Positions 27,857 through 37,369 of a stretch of DNA of 64,000 nt are shown one piece after another. Numbering within the stretch: position 1 is the stretch's first letter; the number at the start of each line of letters is the position of its first letter. Position numbers and translations under genes: made by a program. The notes under the pieces are model-generated. The model was not told the DNA's origin. It worked only from the letters and a program-made list of their open reading frames with translations, and did not search any database. Source of the DNA: Gottfriedia sp049568075 (lineage in GTDB: Bacteria > Bacillota > Bacilli > Bacillales > Bacillaceae_G); NCBI GenBank assembly GCA_049568075.1, contig CP144911.1; one strand, written 5' to 3'.

Positions 27857-29053
27857 TTAATAATCTTTCAGTTCAATTTCATTGGCAGCTTTCGCGATCA
27901 TTTTCGTAATCATTTTAAACATTCCATTCATTAAGATGGGAAAACGTAACATTGCATTGCGTAATAAAATTTTGAAGTTTGATTTCTCAATCATTCCTCC
28001 AGCAGTTAAAAGCCCTATTTTTTGATTTTTTTCAACAAAATTTCTCATTTCTTTTTCATAGGAAATAAAGGCCTTGTTGTAATCACCGTTAGCAGTTTTC
28101 AGCTCTCCTGCAAGGACATATGCTCCGACAATGGCTAGGCTAGTGCCTTGACCTGAAAGGGGTGAGGGACAATAAGCCGCATCACCTACTAAAGCAATTC
28201 GACCATCTGACCAGGTGGGCATGTGAATTTGACAAATTTCATCAAAATAAAAATTCGAAGCATTAATCAATTTTTTGAGCAAGTTGGGTGTTTCCCAGCC
28301 CTTAAGTTCTTCAAAAGCATTTTTAATAAGAATTTTTTGTTCTTCCGTATTATAACGATCGTATTTAAGAGGCTCGGATTGGAACACTAACATGCCCTTT
28401 GCTTCCTTTTTATCATTTGCGCTATACATTCCTACTGTTTTACCCGGGACGGTATAAAGCATTTGAGAGTGGTCGAGGTTAAGATAATTCTCGAATTCAA
28501 AAATTGAGATATAACAACCGAGAGTACGTTTAAACTGATCTTCATCACCAAATTTCAACGTTCGCACGTTTGAATGGATTCCATCAGCCCCTATTATTAG
28601 ATCGAATGTATCTGGTTTCCCATTAGTATATTGAACTTCTACCCCTGAAATTGATTCATGTATAGAGGTAATTGAATCGCCCCAAATATATGTAACTTTA
28701 TCCTTGGTTAAATGGTACAAAATGTTACCAAGGTTCTCACGCATAATTTCAATATCCATTCCTTGCTGATTGCCTATACTTGCTTCACTAATTTTACCTT
28801 TAATTTTACCTTGATCATTCACGAAGTAAACTCCAGTCATATGGGTATCTAATGACCGAACTTGATCAAGAATACCCATTCGTTCGAGCACAGAAATTGC
28901 TGCACCACGGATATCAACAGAATATCCCCCTGGGCGTAAAGCGGGAGCCCGTTCTACTACAGTCACCTCGAAACCATAACGATGAAGCCAGTAAGCAAGT
29001 GCTGGCCCTGCAATGCTCGCTCCGGAAATAAGAACACGCATTGGTTGCTCCAT
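27857..29053 (-). CDS. FAD-dependent monooxygenase (aromatic hydroxylase/TetX-like family)
   Basis: 398 residues. It has the N-terminal dinucleotide-binding motif VLISGASIAGPALAYWLHR, the DG motif in LIIGADGIHSNVR (near 150-162), and the second FAD motif LVGDAAYCPSPLSGQGTS near 290-307. This group hydroxylates aromatic or polycyclic compounds, and some inactivate tetracyclines or rifamycins. The substrate cannot be told. AGGAG lies 13 bases before ATG 29053, a rather wide gap. It is flanked by the GMC oxidoreductase on the same strand about 400 bases upstream, but a terminator separates them. Confidence 0.86.
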   Translation of the reverse strand: MEQPMRVLISGASIAGPALAYWLHRYGFEVTVVERAPALRPGGYSVDIRGAAISVLERMGILDQVRSLDTHMTGVYFVNDQGKIKGKISEASIGNQQGMDIEIMRENLGNILYHLTKDKVTYIWGDSITSIHESISGVEVQYTNGKPDTFDLIIGADGIHSNVRTLKFGDEDQFKRTLGCYISIFEFENYLNLDHSQMLYTVPGKTVGMYSANDKKEAKGMLVFQSEPLKYDRYNTEEQKILIKNAFEELKGWETPNLLKKLINASNFYFDEICQIHMPTWSDGRIALVGDAAYCPSPLSGQGTSLAIVGAYVLAGELKTANGDYNKAFISYEKEMRNFVEKNQKIGLLTAGGMIEKSNFKILLRNAMLRFPILMNGMFKMITKMIAKAANEIELKDY

Positions 29054-29216
29054 AATTAGTTAATCACTCCTAATCTAAAAAAATTTAACAACATAACTTC
29101 AATATATTCCCAGTTTTTTTACTTATGAACGGTCGTGAACGATCAACAATGTTTAAGGGATGTAAGACTGTATATACAGTAGAAGGAAATATATAATGAA
29201 ATAAGTTTTAAAAATA

Positions 29217-29309
29217 GAATATGGTTTAATGCAGAATGGTCAAGCAGTTACGTTTGAAATTGAACAAGGACAACGCGGACCACAAGCAACTAATTTTAAA
29301 AAGGCTTAG
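29217..29309 (+). pseudogene. C-terminal relic of a cold-shock protein
   Basis: The frame EYGLMQNGQAVTFEIEQGQ then RGPQATNFKKA and stop matches the last 30 or so residues of CspA-type proteins (typically QxVxFEIVEGxRGPQAxNV). The first half, including the RNA-binding RNP1/RNP2 motifs, is missing, and no start or ribosome site belongs to it. A terminator at 29324 that would fit the original gene is still present. It is a decayed fragment. Confidence 0.75.
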
Positions 29310-29323
29310 CCTGAGTAAAAAGA

Positions 29324-29356
29324 GTCAGATTCTATTAAATAGAATCTGACCTTATT
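29324..29356 (+). terminator. Terminator left behind by the cold-shock gene relic
   Basis: GTCAGATTCTA pairs with TAGAATCTGAC (29340-29350), with a weak T-rich tail. Confidence 0.7.
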
Positions 29357-29369
29357 TATCTCTTATAAA

Positions 29370-29399
29370 TAAAAAAACCCTATTCAGAAGAATAAGGGT
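29370..29399 (-). terminator. Terminator of the GMC oxidoreductase gene (minus strand)
   Basis: On the minus strand ACCCTTATTC pairs with GAATAGGGT and is followed by TTTTTTT, downstream of the gene ending at 29475. Confidence 0.85.
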
Positions 29400-29474
29400 A
29401 TCTTTGTAAAGAAAATAGTTTAAAATAGTATATTTCAAATAGAATGAAGAAACAAAAAAATAATTAATATCTTC

Positions 29475-31214
29475 CTAAGAAAGTTTATCTTCAAAATTTT
29501 CATATTCCGCATCACTAACCACATATGGGGAAGGATCCTCACGAATAAATCGTACGGCATTTAATCCTATCATTTGGGCTGGAATTGAAGGATTACCGTC
29601 CGGTAAAATCGGAGCAATAGAAAGGTCAGCTACTTTCAGATTTTTTGTTCCAAAGACATTGAGGTATTCATTCACAACCCCATTCTCGATTGTATTCGCC
29701 ATTTTACATTGTCCTCCGAAGTGAGTAAACAGGGAATACGAAGCTCTGACATAACCGGCCAATTTAGCTCGCTTTTCATTCTCATCTGGAATTTGGAACA
29801 CGCTTTCATCAGGAAAAACTACTTGATAGATTCCTCCAGGATCGAGTTGGCGTGCTCTAGTAATCATGTTATACATCGTAATATATTGTTCCACCATGAA
29901 ATTTAGGTCATCTGGATTTGCCAATGGATTTAAGTCAATGGTTGGAAATGCTCCAGGGTCGCTATGGGAAACCATGATCGTGCCTCGGCTTCTTGGATTT
30001 ACATCTACAATTGCGATACTCATTATATTACTAGGATTTGCCGGGTTAAAATCCCAACCATTTATGGCAACTTCCTGGCTAGGTACAAAGAACGGTAGTG
30101 GAAGACCTAATAATTGAAGGCGTCGCCCACCTAAAGGGTTATTAATTTTTTTAAACGCTCCAAATGCCCCAGGATAATTAGGATCAGCACTTAAAACCTG
30201 ATTAAGTCTTCCTGTTTCCACTCTAATCCCCATCCCGACAGAATAGTGTGTTTGAAAGTTGTATCCGACATTCGGGCTTTCTATTAAGGTTGATATGCCA
30301 GCTTTAGCTAAATCTTCAGACTTGCCAATCCCTGAACGTTGAAGTATGACAGAGGAAAATTGGCCTGCAGAGACTATAATCCCTTTCCGTGCGAACTTTA
30401 TTTGTGAAACACCGTTTTTAATAAATTCAACACCAACAGCTACATGTAACTCTTTTTTCCTTTGAAATAGAATTTTGTTCACTGTCGTTTTAGCTAAAAT
30501 GATTAATTTTCTCTTGCCAATCCCAAATTCATCAGATTGGAATTCATTTCCTTGAGTGACAATTTGGTCGTTCAAATACCCGGTTGCTGTTGAAGAGCGA
30601 ACCAATCTTCCATTTTCCACTTTTTGTAGAAATTGGCCTTTAAGGGTTATGACATCTCTTATCCCTGTATTGTAATCCTCCTTAATTGGGATATTAAAGA
30701 CTTCTGAAGAAGCTTTTGCTAGGGTTTGGATTAATCCTTGATTAGGAATGTTTTGTTGTCTAATAAAAATAGGACCGTTACGCCCACGTTCTTGAGGTCT
30801 TTGTGTCATTCCTGTATAGTTTTCATTTTTAATAAATAACGAGCGAATACTATCGTAATTCCATACGTTATTGCCAACTAATTTTGCCCAAGTATCATAA
30901 AGTTCACGACTGCCACGTACGGCCAACATTTGATTATGTTCAGAACTTCCACCAATAGCACGACCACTAGATGTTATTAACTGACGACCAATCGTTTGCT
31001 CAAGTTTAGTTGCAACATGAAATGAGTGACTATTATCACTAGCATTAAAAATGGAGACTAAAAGATTGGGACTGCTTAATTCCTCAGTCATGTTTGTTCC
31101 CGCTTCAAGGACAAGTACGGAAGTTTTTGTGTCATCTGTTAATTTTTTAGCAATTACCCCTCCGGCAGTTCCAGCGCCAATTACGATATAGTCAAAAATA
31201 TTGTTTTTTGACAT
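29475..31214 (-). CDS. GMC-family oxidoreductase (choline-dehydrogenase-like)
   Basis: 579 residues. The FAD-binding N-terminus DYIVIGAGTAGGVIAKKL, the GRAIGGSSEHNQML stretch (near 84-97) and AGQFSSVILQRSGIG (PROSITE GMC signature 2) are clear, and the C-terminal end (THFGGQCKMANT, then NLKVADLSIAPILPDGNPSI) holds the catalytic His/Asn region. It should oxidise an alcohol to an aldehyde or ketone with FAD; the substrate is not predictable. There is no signal peptide. It is a single-gene minus-strand unit beside the divergent NHL propeller gene. Confidence 0.9.
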   Translation of the reverse strand: MSKNNIFDYIVIGAGTAGGVIAKKLTDDTKTSVLVLEAGTNMTEELSSPNLLVSIFNASDNSHSFHVATKLEQTIGRQLITSSGRAIGGSSEHNQMLAVRGSRELYDTWAKLVGNNVWNYDSIRSLFIKNENYTGMTQRPQERGRNGPIFIRQQNIPNQGLIQTLAKASSEVFNIPIKEDYNTGIRDVITLKGQFLQKVENGRLVRSSTATGYLNDQIVTQGNEFQSDEFGIGKRKLIILAKTTVNKILFQRKKELHVAVGVEFIKNGVSQIKFARKGIIVSAGQFSSVILQRSGIGKSEDLAKAGISTLIESPNVGYNFQTHYSVGMGIRVETGRLNQVLSADPNYPGAFGAFKKINNPLGGRRLQLLGLPLPFFVPSQEVAINGWDFNPANPSNIMSIAIVDVNPRSRGTIMVSHSDPGAFPTIDLNPLANPDDLNFMVEQYITMYNMITRARQLDPGGIYQVVFPDESVFQIPDENEKRAKLAGYVRASYSLFTHFGGQCKMANTIENGVVNEYLNVFGTKNLKVADLSIAPILPDGNPSIPAQMIGLNAVRFIREDPSPYVVSDAEYENFEDKLS

Positions 31215-31693
31215 GCTATCATTCCTTTCAATATAAGATATAAATCAATCAATTCTACTATTATTACACTGATATTTTATTCTCTTATTTCAGATTGGAT
31301 TGTTTGCTTGTCCACTCTATAAACTTATTTTCTTTTAGAAAGATCTTAAGAGATAGATTTGTTTAATTTCCTATAATCGTATTTAGAAAACTAGATTATA
31401 GATTTGCATACATTTTCGGCAAAAATAGAGTGAATCTAAATCAACTTACTGCCAGTAAAGTTCAAAAAGATCTTAGGTTTCCGACTTTATAGCATTGAAG
31501 GAAGCATCTCACACCTTCCACAACCCATTCACGAAGAAAGGAGCAAAGGAAAAGTAAGTTAACTGTTAATTGTGTTTTATTATCAGTAGATTTATCACTT
31601 ACCAAAATTTTCCAAAAGAATATATTAAATCTAGATTAAAAATTATTATTTTAATCTAATAAAATATTAATAGAAGGGAGTTTTTTATCTAGA
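31215..31693. other. Divergent intergenic region between the GMC and NHL-propeller genes
   Basis: About 480 AT-rich bases, holding the promoters of both divergent genes. I see no gene. A GGGAG at 31675-31679 lies about 14 bases before the propeller start. Confidence 0.5.
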
Positions 31694-32710
31694 ATGAAAT
31701 TACGAAATGACTTTCTCTACATTGGTGATGGCTCCGATAACACGGTGAAGACTTTCGATGCAAAAACGGGGAGGTTCCTTGGCAGTTTTGTTGCTTCAAA
31801 CTGCAACTGTTTGTTCGGTCCTCGGGGACTGATTTTCGATCATAGGGGTAATCTTCTAGTTACGAACCAAAACGTCGGACAACCTCAGAATGGTGACGTG
31901 TTGAAGTTCAATGGACAAACCGGGGCATTTCTGGGCGAACTAGTCCATTCAGCTGACCCAAACTCTCCGTTTGCGCCGCGCGGTATCGTCCTCTCCAAGC
32001 ACAATGTTCTATATGTGGCCGACATTGGTGACGTAGAAGGAGAAGTACGGATGTATAATGGCACCACTGGGACGTTTATAGGCAAACTCGACCACTCCGG
32101 ATTCAGTCCTTTCCACCCCCGCGGTTTGGTCTTCGGTCCGGACGGCTTACTGTATGTCTCTGCCTTTGACTTTTTAGATGGAAAAAAAGGCTGGGTGCTG
32201 CGCTTTGATACGAAGACAAATAAATTTCTTGACGTGTTCATTAGTGACGACGACATAAAAGATCTTCATCGACCGGAAGGCTTGGTTTTCGGTCCGGACG
32301 GCAATCTTTATATCACCAGTTTCCGTAAAGATGTCAATGACACAGACAAGATATTGATTGTCAACCGTCGTACACGCAAACTCCTTGACAAGATTGACCT
32401 TTATACTGTCGGACAACCGCGCGCCTTTGCACAGGCACTTCTATTCGGACCCGACGGAAAACTTTTTGTACCAATTACAGGACCGGGTCCAATTACGGGC
32501 GAGCCTTTGGGACCTGACACAGGATCAGTGCGGCGATATAACGTCCATCATCACCTTAAGACATTCGATGAGTTCGTGCTACCTGCCTTAGTAGGAGGAC
32601 CATTAGGGGAGCCGTGGTATCTTACGTTTGGCAAAACGAATCCAGCTACATTGGCTTATGGATGCGATCATGATGATGATGATGATGATTGTGAATCAGA
32701 AGAGGATTAG
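31694..32710 (+). CDS. NHL/SMP-type beta-propeller protein with acidic C-terminus (GC-rich, probably acquired)
   Basis: 338 residues made of about six propeller blades, each with F-x-x-P-R/E-G-L then FGPDG repeats (for example LHRPEGLVFGPDGNLYITSF). The protein ends in an acidic tail with DHDDDDDDC and ESEED, perhaps for Ca2+ or cation binding. There is no signal peptide or lipobox. Propellers of this type often bind ligands or proteins, so a role cannot be given. Composition stands out: 34 of 60 bases at 32101-32160 are G or C, against roughly a third in neighbouring genes. The start ATG 31694 is the first in frame, with the GGGAG site 14 bases away. Confidence 0.75.
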   Translation: MKLRNDFLYIGDGSDNTVKTFDAKTGRFLGSFVASNCNCLFGPRGLIFDHRGNLLVTNQNVGQPQNGDVLKFNGQTGAFLGELVHSADPNSPFAPRGIVLSKHNVLYVADIGDVEGEVRMYNGTTGTFIGKLDHSGFSPFHPRGLVFGPDGLLYVSAFDFLDGKKGWVLRFDTKTNKFLDVFISDDDIKDLHRPEGLVFGPDGNLYITSFRKDVNDTDKILIVNRRTRKLLDKIDLYTVGQPRAFAQALLFGPDGKLFVPITGPGPITGEPLGPDTGSVRRYNVHHHLKTFDEFVLPALVGGPLGEPWYLTFGKTNPATLAYGCDHDDDDDDCESEED

Positions 32711-32759
32711 GGAAGCCGCCTTCACCTAATCAGTTACAGCGATATTGTCTCGTAAAAGT

Positions 32760-32783
32760 GTCAACTAGAAATATCTAGTTGAC
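32760..32783 (+). terminator. Hairpin after the NHL-propeller gene
   Basis: GTCAACTAGA (32760-32769) pairs with TCTAGTTGAC (32774-32783), with a weak T-tail. Confidence 0.65.
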
Positions 32784-33223
32784 CTTATTAATATGGCAGT
32801 ACACGATTTGGCGCTTTAATTTATTTTATATTCTGGACAGAAATGAGGTTGACCAACTGACTAACTATGGAGGGAATTTCAGTCGACTTCGAGAAGGGAA
32901 GAGGGTAAATGATCCATTCAATCTATCTAAATTTAAATGCTTTCTACCTTTGTGTAGATGTTTTGTAAAATTTTCTTTAAAAAAACAATTTGATTTAATC
33001 TATTAGTTTAAATTAGTAACTTAGTAACTTTTGAATTCCTCAGTTCCTCAATGTTTTAAATTTTAACAAAACTGAAAAGTAGAAAAATACTATACAGCCA
33101 ATCAGTAGTTGAAATAATGCTTGGGTAAGTTGGATCCAAAAATAGGTAAATTAAATAAAGGATTTAGATGAGAATAAAAGTATGTTTTAACAAGTTTAAT
33201 TCTTCATTATATCGAGGGAAATC
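32784..33223. other. Intergenic region before the gerAB relic
   Basis: About 440 bases. The 75-codon frame at 32779-33006 starts inside the hairpin and has no family features, so I do not call a gene. Nothing else was recognised. Confidence 0.5.
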
Positions 33224-34184
33224 ATGAACCGAAAAACTAGTATTAGTGGTTATCAATATTTTTGTATGATTTTTCTGTTTGAAATAGGGTCTACTTCATT
33301 AGTTGGAATTACACCTGGAGTTAAACAAGACGCTTGGATTAGTTTAATTATTAGTATATTTATAGGTTGTATGGTATTTTTTGTACAGATAAAATTATTT
33401 GAGATTTTTCCAGAATACCCATTAACCAAATACGTGCAATTTATTTTAGGTAAGTATGCTGGAAAAATACTAGCTATGATTTATATCATTTTTTTTATCT
33501 ATATTGCAGGGAGAATTTTACGGGATTTAGAAGACTTGTTGACTATGACTTTGTTCACAGCTTCATCATTAATATCAATCGGTATATTAATGTTGCTTGT
33601 AGTGATTTATGGACTATTCAAAGGGATTGAAACATTTGCCAGAACAATAGAATTTCTATTTTTATTTTTAATTATGTTTATTTTACTAATTTTTGGCTTC
33701 GAGTTTATTTCAAATGTGTATCAGATAAATAACTTAAGACCGGTTTTAGAAAATGGTTGGGAACCAGTAATAAAGGCTATATTTCCATTGGGAATTATGT
33801 TCCCTTTCGGAGAAATTATTACATTCACAATGATCTTGCCGCACCTTCATAAAAAAGAAACTGCATTTAAAGTGAGTATGCCTGCAATGTTTTTTTTAGG
33901 TTTAGTGTTATGTGGAGGCTTCATAAAATTATCTATTTATGCTTTCTGTGCTGTCTCAGGAGCAGCCGATATTTTTAATGTGAAAAATATATTCAATCTG
34001 TCTAATCATATTAATTAGCTCGTTATTGATGGCTTCAAACCATATTGAACATCGTGATGAAGGTTTTGGAAAGATTACTTACTATTTACATTTACCACTA
34101 CATATCATTATCCCATTAACATTGCTCTTAACTATTTGGATTCAAAAGAAAATTAGAGAAAAAAATGAAAACAGCACTTCATAA
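33224..34184 (+). pseudogene. Spore germination permease (GerAB/GerKB family), broken
   Basis: ATG 33224 starts a 264-codon frame with seven or eight hydrophobic helices (ISGYQYFCMIFLFEIGST at the start; LFKGIETFARTIEFLFLF) typical of GerAB-type receptor subunits in the spore inner membrane, which sense amino acids or sugars. It stops at 34018, about 100 residues short. A second frame, shifted relative to the first (34029-34184), carries a family-like ending (helix YLHLPLHIIIPLTLLLTIWI then QKKIREKNEN). So the gene has lost its middle and its frame. No gerAA or gerAC partner is visible. Confidence 0.78.
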
Positions 34185-34208
34185 CGAAAAGGTGCTGTTT
34201 CCATTTTT
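34169..34208 (+). terminator. Terminator after the gerAB relic
   Basis: AAACAGCAC (34169-34177) pairs with GTGCTGTTT (34192-34200), with a TTTTT tail nearby. Confidence 0.75.
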
Positions 34209-34280
34209 TAAATTCATCAAATTGTCAGTTAAGCATAAGGACTAATTAAATTTCAATGAAAAAAAGGCAAATTACCCCAA

Positions 34281-34335
34281 GTTACAGAATATGACTAGAT
34301 AGGTATAATTATTTTAATGATTGAAACCGTTTTCA
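34281..34335 (+). promoter_or_regulatory. Promoter with a perfect cre site upstream of the RDD gene
   Basis: A TATAAT -10 lies at 34304-34309 with GTTACA 17 bases upstream as a weak -35. Just after the presumed start of transcription, TGAAACCGTTTTCA (34322-34335) fits the CcpA consensus TGNNANCGNTNNCA at every fixed position. Placement just downstream of the start is typical for catabolite repression. Confidence 0.72.
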
Positions 34336-34370
34336 TGGAAAACTAGTTACTTTTTAGGGGGGAGTCAATA

Positions 34371-34769
34371 TTGGAATTTAAATATGCAGGATTTTGGATA
34401 AGATTATGCGCACATATCATTGATTATTGTATTATTATTTTATTATGTTTCATTCTAAGTCCGTTGCTTCTTAAATTCTTTACTAACACAAATATTAGAT
34501 ACAACCTACTCATTGATCTTATCGGTATTATTTACTTAATGCTTTTGCCAGCTACAAAATTGCAAGGGACAATCGGAAAGGTCACAGTTGGCATTAAAGT
34601 AATCAATAAAGATGGAAGTAAGTTATCCGTATTTGAGGCAATTAGCCGTTGGGTAGCTCAAGTTGTTTCCAGTTTCATTTTATTTATTGGTTATCTAATG
34701 ATTGCTTTTTCAAATAGGAAAATAGCCTTACATGATAAATTAGCCAATACTTATGTAGTGTATAAATAA
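34371..34769 (+). CDS. RDD-family membrane protein
   Basis: 132 residues. The RDD pattern is visible: YAGFWIRLCAHIIDYCIIIL at the start (Arg and Asp in RLCAHIID), ATKLQGTIGKVTVGIKVI in the middle and FSNRKIALHDKLANTYVVY at the end, with three hydrophobic segments. RDD proteins are small membrane proteins of broad and mostly undetermined role, with reports of Na+ or solute transport. TTG 34371 follows GGGGGGAG with eight to nine bases. A cre site upstream suggests glucose control. Confidence 0.85.
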   Translation: MEFKYAGFWIRLCAHIIDYCIIILLCFILSPLLLKFFTNTNIRYNLLIDLIGIIYLMLLPATKLQGTIGKVTVGIKVINKDGSKLSVFEAISRWVAQVVSSFILFIGYLMIAFSNRKIALHDKLANTYVVYK

Positions 34770-34935
34770 TGTAAATTGATCAACTGATGTCATCTAATTG
34801 GAGCCTTTTAAAGCTCTAATTTCTTTTAGTGATTTGTTAAGCAGGAAAGTACATTCATTTATAGAACTATCAAGTATAATTATCGGTGTAACTCAACTGA
34901 CTTACCTAATATAAAAAATAAGAAGGTGATTCTTT

Positions 34936-35403
34936 ATGTCAAATAAAGCAAAGTTAAAAGATATTATTGAAGAAATGGAAATGCAAATGGAAGGTTATCG
35001 TTCATTTATTAAGATTAGAACTGGTGAAGTTTTTTCGATTTCCGAAGATGATCTTATTGATGCTGAAGATGAAAAACCTATCGATGATTTACATGATTGG
35101 CAGATAGAAAATTTAGAAATCGCAAATGAAATTGTGGAAAATTTTGAGGACTATAAAGAATTACCTTCAAAATATGAAATTGATGAATATAAAATGATTA
35201 AAGACTTTTGTTTAACAGTGAAAGATGAGAAAATACAAAACATATTACTTATAACAATCGAGGGAAAAGGCGCATTTAGAAGATTTAAAGATTCAGTTAT
35301 AGAGTTAAATATTGAAATGGATTGGTATAGTTATCGTGACAGACGGTATAAAGACTTAGCGATCGCATGGTGTCAAGATAATGATATCGAGTACATAGAT
35401 TAG
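34936..35403 (+). CDS. UPF0158-family protein
   Basis: 155 acidic residues with the family's conserved pieces: LKDIIEEMEMQMEGYRSFIK at the start (helical), GEVFSISEDDL, and near the end KGAFRRFKDSV, a tryptophan-rich LNIEMDWYSYRDR and CQDNDIEYID. No enzymatic function is known for the family. The protein is cytoplasmic, without signal or membrane segments. AAGAAGGTG precedes ATG 34936. It is a single-gene unit with a terminator downstream. Confidence 0.85.
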   Translation: MSNKAKLKDIIEEMEMQMEGYRSFIKIRTGEVFSISEDDLIDAEDEKPIDDLHDWQIENLEIANEIVENFEDYKELPSKYEIDEYKMIKDFCLTVKDEKIQNILLITIEGKGAFRRFKDSVIELNIEMDWYSYRDRRYKDLAIAWCQDNDIEYID

Positions 35404-35472
35404 AAATAAAAAAATAAGGGTTGAGCGATTCGTGGTGTTTGACTAACAGGCAGCTTAATCTGAACCGAAATG

Positions 35473-35504
35473 AATCCCTTCAGATTTCGCTGAAGGGATT
35501 TTTA
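35473..35504 (+). terminator. Terminator after the UPF0158 gene
   Basis: AATCCCTTCAG pairs with CTGAAGGGATT (35490-35500) with a TTT tail. Confidence 0.85.
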
Positions 35505-35523
35505 CCGTTTTCTATGTAATTAG

Positions 35524-36081
35524 TTATATTATTAGAGCCAATCTCCTAAAAATAATTAAAGTAATTTCAACCCATAACCAGCAATAAAGGAAAGAAAATA
35601 ATAAAATAATTAGAACAGTATTGATTGAAAATGAATCAGAAAATCCTGGCCCTAAGACTGGAAAGTGGAATAGAAATAATAGACTCATAATGCCTAACAT
35701 TAAAAGTGACGCTCCAGTCGCAATAATCGAAAATCTATTTTTAAAAAAGTGAAAACCCAAGCCTAAGCCAAGTCCCATTAATCCTGTTGTAAAAGGAAAT
35801 ACAATCAGTTCAGTTGGTTGTAAGATGAATAACAACATGATTGTTAGAAAATAGGACTTTATTCCATCCGTAATGAAAAATATGGAACATAATAGAATAG
35901 GTGCAGTGGCGAGTGGACTTAAAAATAATCCTATACCTGGTAATAGACCACCTGCAGCTTGAAAGAGTGCAGCAATACAAGCAAAAATAGAAGCTAAAAT
36001 AAATTTCTTGGTTTTATTTTGTTTAGTAAATTTTAGTTGAAACAATCGGATCTCCTCAGTGATCGGTTTGAAAAAAAACAC
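35524..36081 (-). CDS. Multi-pass membrane protein, possibly ECF substrate-binding-like
   Basis: 185 residues with six predicted helices (for example KKFILASIFACIAALFQAAG, GLMGLGLGLGFHFF), and few charged residues except at the N-terminus. The Ala- and Gly-rich helices and size resemble ECF S-components or DUF2232-type proteins, but no motif fixes a family. The gene is convergent with UPF0158. AGGTGAAA precedes ATG 36081. I give no substrate. Confidence 0.6.
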   Translation of the reverse strand: MFFFKPITEEIRLFQLKFTKQNKTKKFILASIFACIAALFQAAGGLLPGIGLFLSPLATAPILLCSIFFITDGIKSYFLTIMLLFILQPTELIVFPFTTGLMGLGLGLGFHFFKNRFSIIATGASLLMLGIMSLLFLFHFPVLGPGFSDSFSINTVLIILLFSFLYCWLWVEITLIIFRRLALII

Positions 36082-36251
36082 ATTTTCACCTCATTTAAAC
36101 TACGATATACATATATATATGAGAATAATCCAATAGCAATACGCCAAACATGATATGGTTGGATGATGAATTATTGATAACAAACACAAATAAATGTATG
36201 ATAAGTACGTTGAGAATTGCATGAAAATTTCAAAATCGAAGGGGAAAAGCT

Positions 36252-37289
36252 ATGAATATTAAAATAGACAAAGAATATGTGCTACAAACCGCTAAACAAT
36301 TACTAGAGTTTAATAGCCCAAGTGGTTTTTGCTTTGAAATTATGGAGTTAATTCAGTCTTGGACAAATAGTTTAGGATATGATTTTGAAACGACTAATAA
36401 AGGTTGTGGCGTGATCACAATTCCTGGTAAAAGCAATGAGCAAGTCATCGGATTATCGGCTCATGTTGATACATTAGGGGCAATGGTTCGATCAATTACA
36501 AGTAAAGGTACTTTAAAATTTACAATTATTGGTGGACCAATTGTACCTACTCTTGATAGTGAATATTGTCAAATTAGAACGCGTGCAGGCAAAATATATA
36601 CAGGTACATTCTTATCTACAAGTCCATCAATTCACGTATTCGAAGATAGTAAAACAAAAAAACGTGACCCAGAAAACATGGAATTACGTATTGATGAATG
36701 TGTAAAGTCAAAAGAAGATGTATTAAATCTTGGAATAAGCCCTGGAGATTTTATTTTCTTCGATCCAAAAACAACAATTACTGAAAGCGGATTTATCAAA
36801 TCAAGATTTATTGATGATAAAGCAAGTGTGGCATGTTTAATTGGCTTACTTGAATTATTTAAAAGGGAAAAAATTGTACCTACATATACGACAAAATTAT
36901 TTATTTCAACGTATGAAGAGGTTGGACATGGCTCTTCTTATATCCCATCTGATATTACTGAATTAATTTCAGTTGACATGGGTTGTATTGGAGATGATTT
37001 AAGCTGTACTGAATACGATGTTTCGATTTGTGCAAAAGACTCTGGTGGACCATATGATTACAATATGACGACTGATTTAGTCAACTTAGCAAAAGAAAAT
37101 GAACTTAGCTATGCAGTAGATATTTATCCAATGTACGGTTCTGATACAGTTGCTGCTTTACGCGGAGGACAAGATATTCGCGGCGCGTTAATTGGACCAG
37201 GTGTTCATGCTTCTCATGGTATGGAAAGAACTCATTACAGTGCGATGGAAAATACGATGGAATTATTGTACTTATATTTAACAAAGTAG
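36252..37289 (+). CDS. M42-family metallo-aminopeptidase
   Basis: 345 residues. This is a cobalt/zinc-dependent cytoplasmic glutamyl-type aminopeptidase with the M42/M18 fold. The dimetal ligands are visible: VIGLSAHVDTLGAMV (His-x-Asp, near 63-77), FIDDKASVACLIGLLE (Asp near 194), STYEEVGHGSS (Glu-Glu near 220-221) and a late HASHGMERTHYSAMENT with the third His. Family length is usual. GGGGAAA precedes ATG 36252. It is followed by a strong terminator, so probably a single-gene unit. Endoglucanase annotations of M42 members are historical and probably wrong here. Confidence 0.9.
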   Translation: MNIKIDKEYVLQTAKQLLEFNSPSGFCFEIMELIQSWTNSLGYDFETTNKGCGVITIPGKSNEQVIGLSAHVDTLGAMVRSITSKGTLKFTIIGGPIVPTLDSEYCQIRTRAGKIYTGTFLSTSPSIHVFEDSKTKKRDPENMELRIDECVKSKEDVLNLGISPGDFIFFDPKTTITESGFIKSRFIDDKASVACLIGLLELFKREKIVPTYTTKLFISTYEEVGHGSSYIPSDITELISVDMGCIGDDLSCTEYDVSICAKDSGGPYDYNMTTDLVNLAKENELSYAVDIYPMYGSDTVAALRGGQDIRGALIGPGVHASHGMERTHYSAMENTMELLYLYLTK

Positions 37290-37297
37290 TAAAGAAA

Positions 37298-37328
37298 AAG
37301 GGGCAGTCCACAGGACGCCCTTTTTTTG
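37298..37328 (+). terminator. Terminator after the M42 peptidase
   Basis: GGGGCAGTCC (37300-37309) pairs with GGACGCCC (37313-37320), followed by seven Ts. Confidence 0.9.
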
Positions 37329-37369
37329 GTAATGAAATTCTAGTATGAAGTATTTCAAAAGGTGATTTT

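Noticed and set aside
32779..33006. 75-codon open frame after the NHL-propeller gene
   Set aside because: It begins in a terminator hairpin, lacks a ribosome site and shows no family features.
36100..36125. Alternating AT-rich palindrome near 36.1 kb
   Set aside because: Simple TATATA sequence in an AT-rich promoter region; no evidence of a specific site.
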